Shown one piece after another: positions 42,249 to 49,341 of a stretch of DNA of 49,980 nucleotides. How positions within the stretch are numbered: the first letter of the stretch is position 1; the number at the start of each line of letters is the position of its first letter. Source of the stretch: a virus; IMG/VR virus record IMGVR_UViG_3300025728_000013, positions 1 through 49,980 of that record; one strand, given 5' to 3'. The position numbers were made by a program, and so were the translations under genes. The notes under the pieces are model-generated. The model had not been told where the DNA came from. It did not search any database and was given only the letters and a program-made list of their open reading frames with translations.

Positions 42249-42824
42249 CTAGCATAATTCTTTTATTCTATCTGTAACTACTTCTTTAAGCTGTATGTAC
42301 GCTTCATCACCAAACATTTTATGTAAGGCAGTAAGATTGTTAAGTGCATCCAAACAATCATCAATTGTCTCAAGTTTATGATATTCAACCACATCATCCT
42401 TATCTTTTAATTTCTTAGGTCTTCCACGTTTCTTCTTAGGTTTTACTTCTGCTTGTTTGAAGCTTGTATTCAAAGCTTGTTTAAATCCGTTGTTTGCAGT
42501 CTTCTCTTGAATCGTTTTTATGTATTCTGCTTCCCATTTCATACCCTTTTCTTTACGCTTTCTCTCAATCATTTCCATGATTACCTCATGCTGTTTCTGA
42601 CTTAAAAGTGCGACTGTATTAACTGCATCAGCCTTGAAGTTTAAAAGAAATCCTTCCTTCTCTACAGGGTAAATTTGTACTGCTGTGTAGTGTGTGTCTT
42701 TTTCATCAATACCGAAATTTGAGTGATGTTCTTTTGAAAATCTTATAAACACATCAACTACAATGAAATATTCCATCTTCACATTGGTATTTCTTTGCAC
42801 AATATCTCCAACACCATATATCAT
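42249..42824 (-). CDS. AT-hook protein, unknown
   Basis: 191 residues from ATG 42824; GGGAGGG just upstream rules out ATG 42839, which overlaps the site. N-terminal half strand-rich (GVGDIVQRNTNVKMEYFIVV), a helix from ~80, then the AT-hook KPKKKRGRPKKLKD (about 128-141), which binds the minor groove of AT-rich DNA, and a helical C-terminus. Placed directly upstream of the polymerase gene and behind a double promoter with a hairpin, so it may be a replication- or transcription-linked DNA-binding protein. Confidence 0.6.
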   Translation of the reverse strand: MIYGVGDIVQRNTNVKMEYFIVVDVFIRFSKEHHSNFGIDEKDTHYTAVQIYPVEKEGFLLNFKADAVNTVALLSQKQHEVIMEMIERKRKEKGMKWEAEYIKTIQEKTANNGFKQALNTSFKQAEVKPKKKRGRPKKLKDKDDVVEYHKLETIDDCLDALNNLTALHKMFGDEAYIQLKEVVTDRIKELC

Positions 42825-42847
42825 AAAAATCCCTCCCATAAAATAAT

Positions 42848-42876
42848 AACCTGCTATATTTATATTATAGCAGGTT
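42848..42876 (-). terminator. Hairpin in the leader of the AT-hook gene
   Basis: AACCTGCTATA and TATAGCAGGTT (11-bp perfect stem, 7-nt loop), followed on the - strand by ATTATTTT. It would end thymidine kinase transcripts and upstream-promoter transcripts; its 5' arm overlaps the -10 of the second promoter. Confidence 0.65.
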
Positions 42877-42892
42877 TAAGTGGTAAAGTCAA
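42864..42892 (-). promoter_or_regulatory. Second promoter (P2) of the AT-hook/polymerase unit
   Basis: - strand TTGACT (42887-42892), 17 nt, TATAAT (42864-42869). Its start (~42857) lies inside the hairpin, so P2 transcripts escape the complete stem. Confidence 0.7.
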
Positions 42893-42894
42893 GT

Positions 42895-42923
42895 ATTATA
42901 TCATTATTTTTTATTTTTATTTA
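42895..42923 (-). promoter_or_regulatory. First promoter (P1) of the AT-hook/polymerase unit
   Basis: - strand AAAAAATAATGA and TATAAT (42895-42900) copy the conserved phage spacer and -10, but the -35 position (TAAATA) is poor and lies in the end of the thymidine kinase gene. Confidence 0.5.
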
Positions 42924-43640
42924 GAATGGTGCATCTGTATTACATTTACGGTTAATGATTTGAGCATCAGTAATCTTCAACTCAGCTTCTTGTACTCTTT
43001 TCATCATTGTTTCATTTATCGCATCTTGCATTTCTTTCATAGCCATCTCATGTACATCAATTGCTCCTTGATAACAGTCAAAGCATACAGATAGATATTC
43101 TTGATTCTTATTTGCAAAGTCTTCTACACTAATTCCATCACCATCTACTTGCAGGACACCATCCATATACAATAAGTGATTTGTTGCATCATTCATACAC
43201 TTATCACATTGCATAGTAATTGGTGAGATACGGAATCCACACTCAATCGCTCTCTTAGTTGGTTCAAACATTTTACCAGTGTAAGAGTTTAACAGTCCAT
43301 AAGCATAGATATCAACATCATATGTAATTGAGATTTGAGCCAAAGCTTCTACTTGTTCAACTGTAAAAAATTGTAATTCATCTAACATGATTACGTCTGG
43401 GTTTTCACGCCAAACTTTCAAGGACATCATAGTTCCATTGTCAACTTTTGGTACAACAATTGCAGGACGTTTTTCTGCTAATGCTCTAGATGCAACAACA
43501 CCTCCATCTCTAGTGTCTGTCTCTGGTTTGAAGACTAGCACCTTCTTACCTTGACGCTCTAGATTAAAGGCTTGCATTAATAACTGTGCAGACTTTGAAG
43601 CATTCATTGTCCCTAGAATCAAATCTTTCACTCTTCTCAT
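42921..43640 (-). CDS. tdk: Thymidine kinase
   Basis: 239 residues from ATG 43640, behind AAGGAGAG; the longer frame to 43664 has no ribosome site. Phosphorylates thymidine to dTMP. P-loop G10TMNASKS in which the usual second Gly is Ser15; then VLVFKPETDTRDGG, Walker B VIMLDELQFF (~106-115), and C-terminal zinc ligands CDKC and CFDC. The lasso region is present. Start overlaps the end of the HD-domain gene by convention of the operon (43640/43642). Supplies dTTP together with the thymidylate synthase upstream. Confidence 0.88.
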   Translation of the reverse strand: MRRVKDLILGTMNASKSAQLLMQAFNLERQGKKVLVFKPETDTRDGGVVASRALAEKRPAIVVPKVDNGTMMSLKVWRENPDVIMLDELQFFTVEQVEALAQISITYDVDIYAYGLLNSYTGKMFEPTKRAIECGFRISPITMQCDKCMNDATNHLLYMDGVLQVDGDGISVEDFANKNQEYLSVCFDCYQGAIDVHEMAMKEMQDAINETMMKRVQEAELKITDAQIINRKCNTDAPF

Positions 43641-43641
43641 A

Positions 43642-44229
43642 TTATTTCTCTCCTTGTTGTTCAAGTGTTAAATCAAGCATTAATTGGTAGTAAGCATGTT
43701 TGATACTCATTGATAGTGTTCTTGGGACGTTGTGAGTGACCTTATCCAATTCGAATTTTGGATGAGATAAAAAGTCAGTATATGTATTTTCATCAACAAA
43801 TTCATGATAAGCATGAAGGGTCAAGTCTCTCATTTCAAGAGCCAACATCGTTAAGTCAATACGTTTGATTAAATGTTTCTCTTCTGCTGTTGGTGGCTCA
43901 ATTCCAATATGTTCATAGATTGCATTCTCAACTTTCTTTGCAATCACTGAAAACTCTGGAAGTAATACTTTTAAAGGTGTCGGACAATCACCTGTATATG
44001 CTTCTTCAAAATCATGAATCAAAGTTAATAGTTGTAATCGTTTAGAATATCCTAATTCTTTTGCCATATATAGACACCATAAAACATGCTCACCAACACT
44101 ATATGGTCTAGATGAATGCCCTACGAATCTATTTAGATGTGAAAGGCTGTGTGCGATGTCGTCAATGTTGATGCTTTCTTTTGTGATGTTATTATAATCA
44201 AAAACTTTACCTGTGTATGTTACTAACAT
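43642..44229 (-). CDS. HD-domain 5'-deoxynucleotidase (YfbR-like)
   Basis: 195 residues from ATG 44229 behind AGGAGAG. HD metal ligands are visible: H38 (VGHSSRPYSVGEH, also H48), the H72-D73 pair (TLIHDFEEAY) and the TGDCPTPLK motif. Common in phages next to nucleotide genes; YfbR-like enzymes remove phosphate from dNMPs, and related viral HD enzymes deplete specific dNTPs (the DatZ type). First gene of a unit whose promoter is at 44259; thymidine kinase follows, consistent with nucleoside recycling. Confidence 0.82.
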   Translation of the reverse strand: MLVTYTGKVFDYNNITKESINIDDIAHSLSHLNRFVGHSSRPYSVGEHVLWCLYMAKELGYSKRLQLLTLIHDFEEAYTGDCPTPLKVLLPEFSVIAKKVENAIYEHIGIEPPTAEEKHLIKRIDLTMLALEMRDLTLHAYHEFVDENTYTDFLSHPKFELDKVTHNVPRTLSMSIKHAYYQLMLDLTLEQQGEK

Positions 44230-44258
44230 TAAACCACTCTCCTAATATGTTATACCTA

Positions 44259-44287
44259 ATTATATCATTATGTTTTATTTTTGTCAA
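44259..44287 (-). promoter_or_regulatory. Promoter of the HD nucleotidase/thymidine kinase unit
   Basis: - strand TTGACA (44282-44287), 17 nt with ACATAATGA, TATAAT (44259-44264); leader of ~23 nt containing AGGAGAG. Confidence 0.9.
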
Positions 44288-44313
44288 GAAAAAGTGGTAG
44301 ATTTCTCTACCAC
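44288..44313 (-). terminator. Terminator of the ClpP-like gene
   Basis: - strand GTGGTAG, loop AGAAAT, CTACCAC, then TTTTTC. The U-run touches the -35 of the next promoter, the same terminator-promoter arrangement as at 38766-38820. Confidence 0.85.
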
Positions 44314-44319
44314 CCTAAC

Positions 44320-44970
44320 TTAATCTATTGGAAGTGAAGGATGAGATTCTACAATCTCTTTTGTTCCTTCTTCCTGTGCTTGTGCTTGTTCAATCAAAGC
44401 ATCTAATTCTTGTGGCTTCTTAATGAAGTCATGTGCAACTCCTAACGCTACAGCTTCCTTTGCGGAGAAGTAGTAATCATATTTCATATTACGGATTTCC
44501 TCCATCTTCTCTTTCGGGAAGTTAGTTCGTTCTACCATTAAGCTATTGTACATACGTTGTAGTAAGTCAGCTTCTTGGATTTGTTGTTCGTGGTCTTTGA
44601 TATGACCTAACATTCCATATGCTAATGAGTGGTACATTAATCGTGCGTGACGGTGGGCAATTCGAATATCTCCTGCAACAAAGATTGCTAGAGCCATAGA
44701 GCCTACAAGACCCATAGCATATGTTACGATTGGAGTATTACACATCTCCATCGCACCGATGATAGCAAATCCATCAGTTACAGCACCTCCACCAGAGTTA
44801 ATAAAGATTTCAATTGGATGTTCATTGCGGTCATAGTTTTTTAGTAACTCTTCACGCTCATCATCTAAATCACTGATTGTAGTCAGTTGCTCCATAATTT
44901 CTTTCGCTAATACTTCATCTACACCAGATGAGATTACAATTTGTCGGCTAGGTTCAGTCATTCCGTACAT
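44320..44970 (-). CDS. ClpP-like serine protease
   Basis: 216 residues from ATG 44970; AAGGAG 8 nt upstream favours it over GTG 44979. The ClpP fold is complete: FINSGGGAVTDGFAI oxyanion strand, nucleophile Ser ~90 in LVGSMALAIF, His ~113 in RLMYHSLAYG, Asp ~164 in KYDYYFSAKEA. No Clp ATPase is encoded nearby; it may use host ClpX/ClpC, replace host ClpP, or act alone. It is in the nucleotide-metabolism unit, not in the capsid region, so prohead maturation is less likely. Last gene of the unit starting around 47812. Confidence 0.85.
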   Translation of the reverse strand: MYGMTEPSRQIVISSGVDEVLAKEIMEQLTTISDLDDEREELLKNYDRNEHPIEIFINSGGGAVTDGFAIIGAMEMCNTPIVTYAMGLVGSMALAIFVAGDIRIAHRHARLMYHSLAYGMLGHIKDHEQQIQEADLLQRMYNSLMVERTNFPKEKMEEIRNMKYDYYFSAKEAVALGVAHDFIKKPQELDALIEQAQAQEEGTKEIVESHPSLPID

Positions 44971-44982
44971 ATACAACACTCC

Positions 44983-45525
44983 TTAGTTATCTTGGTTATT
45001 TTCTTCTTCTTCTGTTTCAACTGCATATTTCTTGTTAGGTTCATATGTAGCGAATGTAAAACTGTGTGCATGTTTATTATCTGCCTTATGTCTAATTTCA
45101 GTTAAAGCTTTCCACTCAAGACCGAAATTAGGGAAGAATACTCGTGCATCCATATTGATGTTATGTACATGTGTTAAATACATCTTATCAGCATGTGGCA
45201 TCATCTGTTTGTATAATTCTCCACCACCCATGATAAACACTTCTTTACTTCCTTTACCTAACTCAAGAATCTCTTCAATTGAGTGGATGACTTTTGCTCC
45301 TTCTGCTACGAAATCCTTATCTCGTGTTAAGACATAATTCTCTCGTCTATCTAAAGGGCGTTTGTCTTCTGGTAATGATTCCCAAGTCTTACGACCCATC
45401 ACTACAATTTTCTTCTTTGTTGTTTCTCGGAAATATCGTCTATCAGCAGGTAAGTCAAACAATAAATCGTTATTCTTATCTCCAATTCCCATTCCCATAT
45501 CTACACATGCAATTAAACTAATCAT
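44983..45525 (-). CDS. folA: Dihydrofolate reductase
   Basis: 180 residues from ATG 45525. Reduces dihydrofolate to tetrahydrofolate with NADPH. Typical sequence: ISLIACVDMGMGIGDKN, LPADRRYFRETT, KKIVVMGRKTWESLP, EVFIMGGGELY, MYLTHVHN. C-terminal acidic tail (VETEEEENNQDN) is extra. It lies two genes downstream of thymidylate synthase, whose reaction produces dihydrofolate, so the pair forms a working cycle. Confidence 0.92.
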   Translation of the reverse strand: MISLIACVDMGMGIGDKNNDLLFDLPADRRYFRETTKKKIVVMGRKTWESLPEDKRPLDRRENYVLTRDKDFVAEGAKVIHSIEEILELGKGSKEVFIMGGGELYKQMMPHADKMYLTHVHNINMDARVFFPNFGLEWKALTEIRHKADNKHAHSFTFATYEPNKKYAVETEEEENNQDN

Positions 45526-45526
45526 A

Positions 45527-45766
45527 TTAAAATTCTTCCTCTCTTACGTATTCTACTGTAAAATCTTCTCCACGTTTACCTGCTTCATATGCTTTTAATA
45601 ATAGTTCAGGAATGTCATAGCAATCTTCAAAGTTGTCTGACAGTCTATTATCTTCTGGATATTGTTCATCACTATGTACACTAAACTTAGTTACACCATC
45701 CAATACGATTTCTAACATTTGTTGTCTCATGTCATCACTTACTTTAGCAGTTACTAATACTTTCAT
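45527..45766 (-). CDS. Small acidic protein (79 aa), unknown
   Basis: 79 residues behind AGGAGGAACATAA, between thymidylate synthase and dihydrofolate reductase. Starts strand-like (MKVLVTAKVSDDMRQQML) and ends acidic (EDFTVEYVREEEF). No motif recognised. Its place between two enzymes of one cycle suggests co-expression, not a known function. Confidence 0.55.
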   Translation of the reverse strand: MKVLVTAKVSDDMRQQMLEIVLDGVTKFSVHSDEQYPEDNRLSDNFEDCYDIPELLLKAYEAGKRGEDFTVEYVREEEF

Positions 45767-45777
45767 TTATGTTCCTC

Positions 45778-46614
45778 CTAGATTCCTAGTTCAAACTTCA
45801 ATTGAGGTCTGACTGGATTGTAATTTATTAATTTAAAATCAGTTGCTTCAATCTCGTAGAATGACTTTCCTTCTGCATTTAAAATTAATTGTGGTGTTTC
45901 TGTTGATGGTTCTCTTTGCAACATCTCTCTCACTTGGTCTTCATGTCGAGAATACATATGAAGATTTTGTGTGAATCTAGCAAACTTGCCAACTTTAATT
46001 CCTAAGTGGTGTGCTACCATCATCATTAACGCCACATATTGCATCATGTTTATATGTCCTGCTGTTGGATAGTCAGAAGACCTTTGGATTAAGGTGCAAT
46101 CCAAATACTTTTCACCATTGACTTTTCTTCCACTCCAAATTGTTTGGAATGCACATGGTGGCAATCCTTCTGTGTCTTTAAAGTCTTGCTCTTGCCACAA
46201 ACTAATAATGTGTCTTCGTCCAAAGAAATCATTGGCAATTCTATTTAACAATTGATTCATTAAATCATATTTGCTAACTGTTGCACCATAACGTTGACCG
46301 ATTGTGTCATCTTTCAATCCCCATTGATTCCACCATAAGATTGAATACTTATCTCTTAACACCTTCAAATCACTTGTTTGGTCTTGGTAAATCCATAACA
46401 TTTCTTGGATAGCTTTACCAATTACTATCGGTCTAAGAGTTGTTATTGGCAACTCTCCTTTTGAAATATCATACTCTTCAAACACTTGAGTAATAAACTT
46501 CGAATGGGCAGGTGCACCATCAGTTTCATAGCGAGGGCGTGGATTTTCATCCCAACAACCCTCATCTAAGATTCTTTGTAAATTCTGTTTGTAGATTAAA
46601 TCTGCTTTGTTCAT
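45778..46614 (-). CDS. thyA: Thymidylate synthase (ThyA type)
   Basis: 278 residues from ATG 46614 behind GAGGTAG. Makes dTMP from dUMP using methylene-tetrahydrofolate. Motifs: GAPAHSKFITQVF, ELPITTLRPI, FGRRHIISLW, catalytic Cys ~155 in GLPPCAFQTIW, QRSSDYPTAGHINMMQY, HMYSRHEDQV, ATDFKLINYN. The length matches B. subtilis ThyA. The usual GxPFN loop reads GHIN, but the Asn that selects dUMP is kept. A hydroxymethylase of this fold would not make dihydrofolate; the neighbouring DHFR favours a true synthase. Confidence 0.9.
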   Translation of the reverse strand: MNKADLIYKQNLQRILDEGCWDENPRPRYETDGAPAHSKFITQVFEEYDISKGELPITTLRPIVIGKAIQEMLWIYQDQTSDLKVLRDKYSILWWNQWGLKDDTIGQRYGATVSKYDLMNQLLNRIANDFFGRRHIISLWQEQDFKDTEGLPPCAFQTIWSGRKVNGEKYLDCTLIQRSSDYPTAGHINMMQYVALMMMVAHHLGIKVGKFARFTQNLHMYSRHEDQVREMLQREPSTETPQLILNAEGKSFYEIEATDFKLINYNPVRPQLKFELGI

Positions 46615-46634
46615 ATGTATGTACTACCTCTTTC

Positions 46635-46886
46635 TTACTTCTTTTTTAATTTAGCTGTTAAATCATCTGCTTGTGCTTGTAAGTTCTTAGTGTTGGCAAG
46701 ACCTACACCAAACTTTTTAGTGATACTCTTTAATGCTCCCATTCCACCAAACATGAAGTAGTAACCAGTAGTTGAAATTGTCTTACCAAATAACTCTAAC
46801 ATTCCTGTTTGTACCACTGTATCGAATCCGAATAATTGTAAAACCCATCCACCTAATAAAGCACCGATAATTGAAAACATAAACAT
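46635..46886 (-). CDS. Small membrane protein (83 aa)
   Basis: 83 residues from ATG 46886 behind GGAGAG. Two probable membrane segments (about 3-20 FSIIGALLGGWVLQLFGF and about 38-53 TTGYYFMFGGMGALK) then a Lys-rich helical tail (AQADDLTAKLKKK). Size and layout are those of small phage membrane proteins, including class II holin-like ones, but its place in the nucleotide unit argues against lysis. Could act at the host membrane early in infection. Confidence 0.55.
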   Translation of the reverse strand: MFMFSIIGALLGGWVLQLFGFDTVVQTGMLELFGKTISTTGYYFMFGGMGALKSITKKFGVGLANTKNLQAQADDLTAKLKKK

Positions 46887-46927
46887 CTCTCCATTTCATT
46901 TTTTAGTTTTTTATGTAAATTTAATTG

Positions 46928-47269
46928 TTACTTAGTTTGATAGATAGCTACTCGTCTATCTGTATAAACACATGTCTTCTTGCCAATAATTGTTACTAAT
47001 CCTTTTTCGACTAATTCATTCAGTCGGGGATGTGTACTGTTTCGTTCTGGTGACCCCACCAATTTACTTTCAAACATTAACACTGCCAACTCTTTAGCTG
47101 TAGCCCCTTCTGGGAATGAAGCTTTGAGAGTTTGATATACATTCTTTTGTCTTTCACCTAATGTTGAAAGAATGTCTTCATATGAATCTCTACGTGTTTC
47201 TCTAGTGACTTTCGTTTTAAGCACTAATACAGGTTGATGAAAATCTGGCATAAATTTATTTAAATCCAT
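46928..47269 (-). CDS. Winged-helix DNA-binding protein
   Basis: 113 residues behind AAGGAGAGGG. After an extended N-terminus the sequence GERQKNVYQTLKASFPEGAT, AKELAVLMF and HPRLNELVEKGLV is a standard winged helix with a recognition helix and wing (GKKTCVYTDRRVAIY). Likely a regulator of phage or host promoters. Second gene of the unit from 47812, directly after another HTH/zinc protein. Confidence 0.65.
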   Translation of the reverse strand: MDLNKFMPDFHQPVLVLKTKVTRETRRDSYEDILSTLGERQKNVYQTLKASFPEGATAKELAVLMFESKLVGSPERNSTHPRLNELVEKGLVTIIGKKTCVYTDRRVAIYQTK

Positions 47270-47296
47270 ATTACCCTCTCCTTGTTCTTCATAGTT

Positions 47297-47812
47297 TTAT
47301 TCATCTAAATATTCAAAGTTTACTTTGTAGACATCACTTGAAACAAGTTCTTCTTTTTCATATGTATCTACTCTCATATGTTCGTTGCCACAATCCATAC
47401 AGAAAATACCATCTACAACAATGTTATGAAAAGCAGAATCAATTGCATTTACTTTCTTGCTTCCACAATTCGGGCAAGAATCAATATCTGTCACACCTTC
47501 AACTTTCTGGTACAGGTTATCATTGCTTGCGACCTCTTTGATTGCATTACCAAACTTCTCACATGCGTTCTTTACTGTAGCAACATTCAGTTGTAAATCT
47601 TCTGCAATGCTAGTACGTGTAATCTTTCTCATGTCTCGTTCGGCAATCATAATCTTAAATTCATCTTTGAAAGTACGTTTATAAACACTTTCTTCTTTGA
47701 ATTGTCGTAGTTCATTTAATACTTGTTCTGGTGCGATATCAAAACATTCAGCAATGAAGTTGATATCGCTCCCTTCTGCATATGCGTTAATGACTTTTCC
47801 TCGTAAGTTCAT
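47297..47812 (-). CDS. HTH and zinc-ribbon protein, putative transcription regulator
   Basis: 171 residues from ATG 47812 behind AAGGAGG. Two helix-turn-helix-like segments (FIAECFDIAPEQVLNELRQF near 20-40, and TSIAEDLQLNVATVKNACEK near 67-86) are followed by a zinc ribbon CPNCG ... CMDCG (about 113-142). This pairing recalls small phage transcription factors or sigma-like proteins. First gene of the leftward unit that encodes the thymidylate cycle, transcribed from the promoter at 47839. Confidence 0.6.
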   Translation of the reverse strand: MNLRGKVINAYAEGSDINFIAECFDIAPEQVLNELRQFKEESVYKRTFKDEFKIMIAERDMRKITRTSIAEDLQLNVATVKNACEKFGNAIKEVASNDNLYQKVEGVTDIDSCPNCGSKKVNAIDSAFHNIVVDGIFCMDCGNEHMRVDTYEKEELVSSDVYKVNFEYLDE

Positions 47813-47838
47813 TTCTTTTGTTCCTCCTTATATTACTT

Positions 47839-47867
47839 ATTATATCATTATTTTTTATCTTTGTCAA
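47839..47867 (-). promoter_or_regulatory. Promoter of the regulator/thymidylate unit
   Basis: - strand TTGACA (47862-47867), 17 nt with AAAAAATAATGA, TATAAT (47839-47844). The -35 box contains the TGA stop of the preceding HAD gene. Confidence 0.9.
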
Positions 47868-48241
47868 GCACTTTCGAATAACATTTCTTCAATTTCATAC
47901 CAATCAATACCGTTTTGTTGTGCATGAAGACTTCTATCGTCAATATATGTATCAGCAAAGATTTTTCGTGCTTTATCTTCTCCATAGATATTATTGAAGT
48001 AATCAAATGGTTGGTTGATTTTGAATCCTGTAATACCTTCTGCTGTAAGTTTCTTTGTGATTATTTCTTCTTGCTCTTGACCATTACGACAAGTCCAGAT
48101 AACGATATCTCCACCTTCTTTAAGGATACGTTTAAGTACCGCTACTACATGGGGTTTGAAGAATCCTGCTTCTGGAAATGCTCCATCATATACGATAGTT
48201 CCGTCCCAGTCAATTGCTACGTGTTTGTATTTTAATGTCAT
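47864..48241 (-). CDS. HAD-family phosphatase
   Basis: 125 residues from ATG 48241 (AGGAGG 8 nt upstream; ATG 48247 is too close). Motif I is clear, HVAIDWDGTIVYDG, with nucleophile Asp and DxDGT; motif II-like IVIWTCRNGQ and motif III/IV IDDRSLH near the end. Small capless HAD, as in phage polynucleotide or nucleotide phosphatases. Substrate unknown. Stop is fused with the next promoter's -35. Confidence 0.75.
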   Translation of the reverse strand: MTLKYKHVAIDWDGTIVYDGAFPEAGFFKPHVVAVLKRILKEGGDIVIWTCRNGQEQEEIITKKLTAEGITGFKINQPFDYFNNIYGEDKARKIFADTYIDDRSLHAQQNGIDWYEIEEMLFESA

Positions 48242-48252
48242 ATACATTCCTC

Positions 48253-48600
48253 CTATTTACTTCGTGATGGTGTAGATGGTCTAGAAACACTTGTTGAAGG
48301 TTTGCTAATGTTTACCTTTGGAGTTGACGTACTAGACTTTGGTGTACTAGACTTCGTACTTGGTTTAGTTGTTGAAGGTTTCGATGTACTAGTTTTAGGA
48401 GTAGAAACAACTCCATTTTTAGTGCTAGTTTTCTTTTTCTTTTTAGAGAAACCGCAATCCTCATCACCCTCATATAAATCATCTAAATCACAATCGCTCT
48501 CATTCTGCTCGACATTTGAATTATTCTGTGGCACTCCACCGCACCCAACCATCCCAAAAGCCATCATCATTGTCAACAATACAGGTAAACTTTTCTTCAT
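48253..48600 (-). CDS. Phage-encoded lipoprotein with Ser/Thr/Pro/Lys-rich stalk
   Basis: 115 residues from ATG 48600 (GGAGG 8 nt upstream rather than ATG 48609). Signal peptide MKKSLPVLLTMMMAFG with lipobox MVGC, modified Cys at 20. After an acidic segment (NESDCDLDDLYEGDEDCGF) comes KKKKKTSTK and a long low-complexity stalk of KPST/TPKS units to the C-terminus. Exported and lipid-anchored outside the membrane, the stalk could span the wall. Surface lipoproteins of phages (T5 Llp, TP-J34 Ltp) block superinfection; this is a candidate by analogy only. Confidence 0.7.
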   Translation of the reverse strand: MKKSLPVLLTMMMAFGMVGCGGVPQNNSNVEQNESDCDLDDLYEGDEDCGFSKKKKKTSTKNGVVSTPKTSTSKPSTTKPSTKSSTPKSSTSTPKVNISKPSTSVSRPSTPSRSK

Positions 48601-48615
48601 TAGCATCATCCTCCA

Positions 48616-48831
48616 TTATATTTTTTTCTTTTTCTCTTTGTCAATCCATTTGACATCTTCCCAAGTCAACTTGCTATCATAATATCCAAGATATATTCTC
48701 TCAACCTTTTGTAAATATGTTGCTCGTTCTAGCCAACGCCACTCATCTCCTATTTTTTTAGGAAACAATAGGAATTTAGTTTTATGTCTATGTTGACCAT
48801 GATGTTGAGGTTTATTAGATTTCCATCTCAT
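48616..48831 (-). CDS. Small basic Trp-rich protein (71 aa), unknown
   Basis: 71 residues from ATG 48831; AAGGAGG 9 nt upstream decides it over ATG 48867. N-terminus is His/Lys-rich (KSNKPQHHGQHRHKTKFLLF), the middle has EWRWLERATYLQKVERIYLG and it ends KEKKKKI. Likely nucleic-acid or membrane-surface binding by charge. No family recognised. Confidence 0.55.
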   Translation of the reverse strand: MRWKSNKPQHHGQHRHKTKFLLFPKKIGDEWRWLERATYLQKVERIYLGYYDSKLTWEDVKWIDKEKKKKI

Positions 48832-48866
48832 GTTATTCCTCCTTGATAAAACTCGACTTTTATACA

Positions 48867-49310
48867 TTATTTAGAGTATTTTGCTAACGCTCCCATTACT
48901 TGTTTCATATCTGCTTTACCTTTAAGCTTTTGAGATAAATAGCCTTTTGCTTTGTTTACATCAGCCAACTCACCTTTATCTACTAAATCTAAAGCATGTA
49001 CAACCTCTGCATTAATTTCATCTACTGTTAATTGCTTTGGAAGATAAGTGAATAAGATTTCTTTTTCTTTTTCTTGTTTAGTGATGTCACGACCAACATT
49101 CAAATACTCTTCCATTTCTTTATCTAATTCTTTTACTGCTTTATTTGCTACTGTAAGCACTTGTGCTTCCGTTAAATCTTCTACAGTTGAAAGCTTCAAC
49201 TTTACTTTTTCTTGCTCTAACTTCGCTAATAACATTCGCAATACTGATTTTTTAAACTCATCCTTTGCTTTCATTGCTGTTACTAAATCCGCTTTAATTG
49301 TTTTAATCAT
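48867..49310 (-). CDS. YqeY/GatB-tail domain protein
   Basis: 147 residues from ATG 49310. The whole protein is a YqeY domain: IKADLVTAMKAKDEFKKSVL, RMLLAKLEQEKVKL, and the C-terminal KGYLSQKLKGKADMKQVMGA typical of the GatB tail fold, which binds tRNA in the amidotransferase. Free-standing YqeY proteins occur in bacteria with unclear function, and in some phages. Possible role in tRNA handling during infection. First gene behind the promoter at 49342. Confidence 0.82.
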   Translation of the reverse strand: MIKTIKADLVTAMKAKDEFKKSVLRMLLAKLEQEKVKLKLSTVEDLTEAQVLTVANKAVKELDKEMEEYLNVGRDITKQEKEKEILFTYLPKQLTVDEINAEVVHALDLVDKGELADVNKAKGYLSQKLKGKADMKQVMGALAKYSK

Positions 49311-49341
49311 ATTATCAATTCCCTTCGTTGTTTATACTATT

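Noticed and set aside
42825-42839. ATG 42839 as start of the AT-hook gene
   Set aside because: It overlaps the GGGAGGG ribosome site that serves ATG 42824.
45778-46614. dUMP hydroxymethylase (SPO1 type) instead of thymidylate synthase
   Set aside because: Hydroxymethylases do not yield dihydrofolate, and a DHFR gene is in the same unit; the call stays thymidylate synthase, though only an assay decides.
48302-48682. + strand 126-aa hydrophobic frame opposite the lipoprotein
   Set aside because: Complement of the KPST-rich repeat; no start signal and wrong strand for the module.
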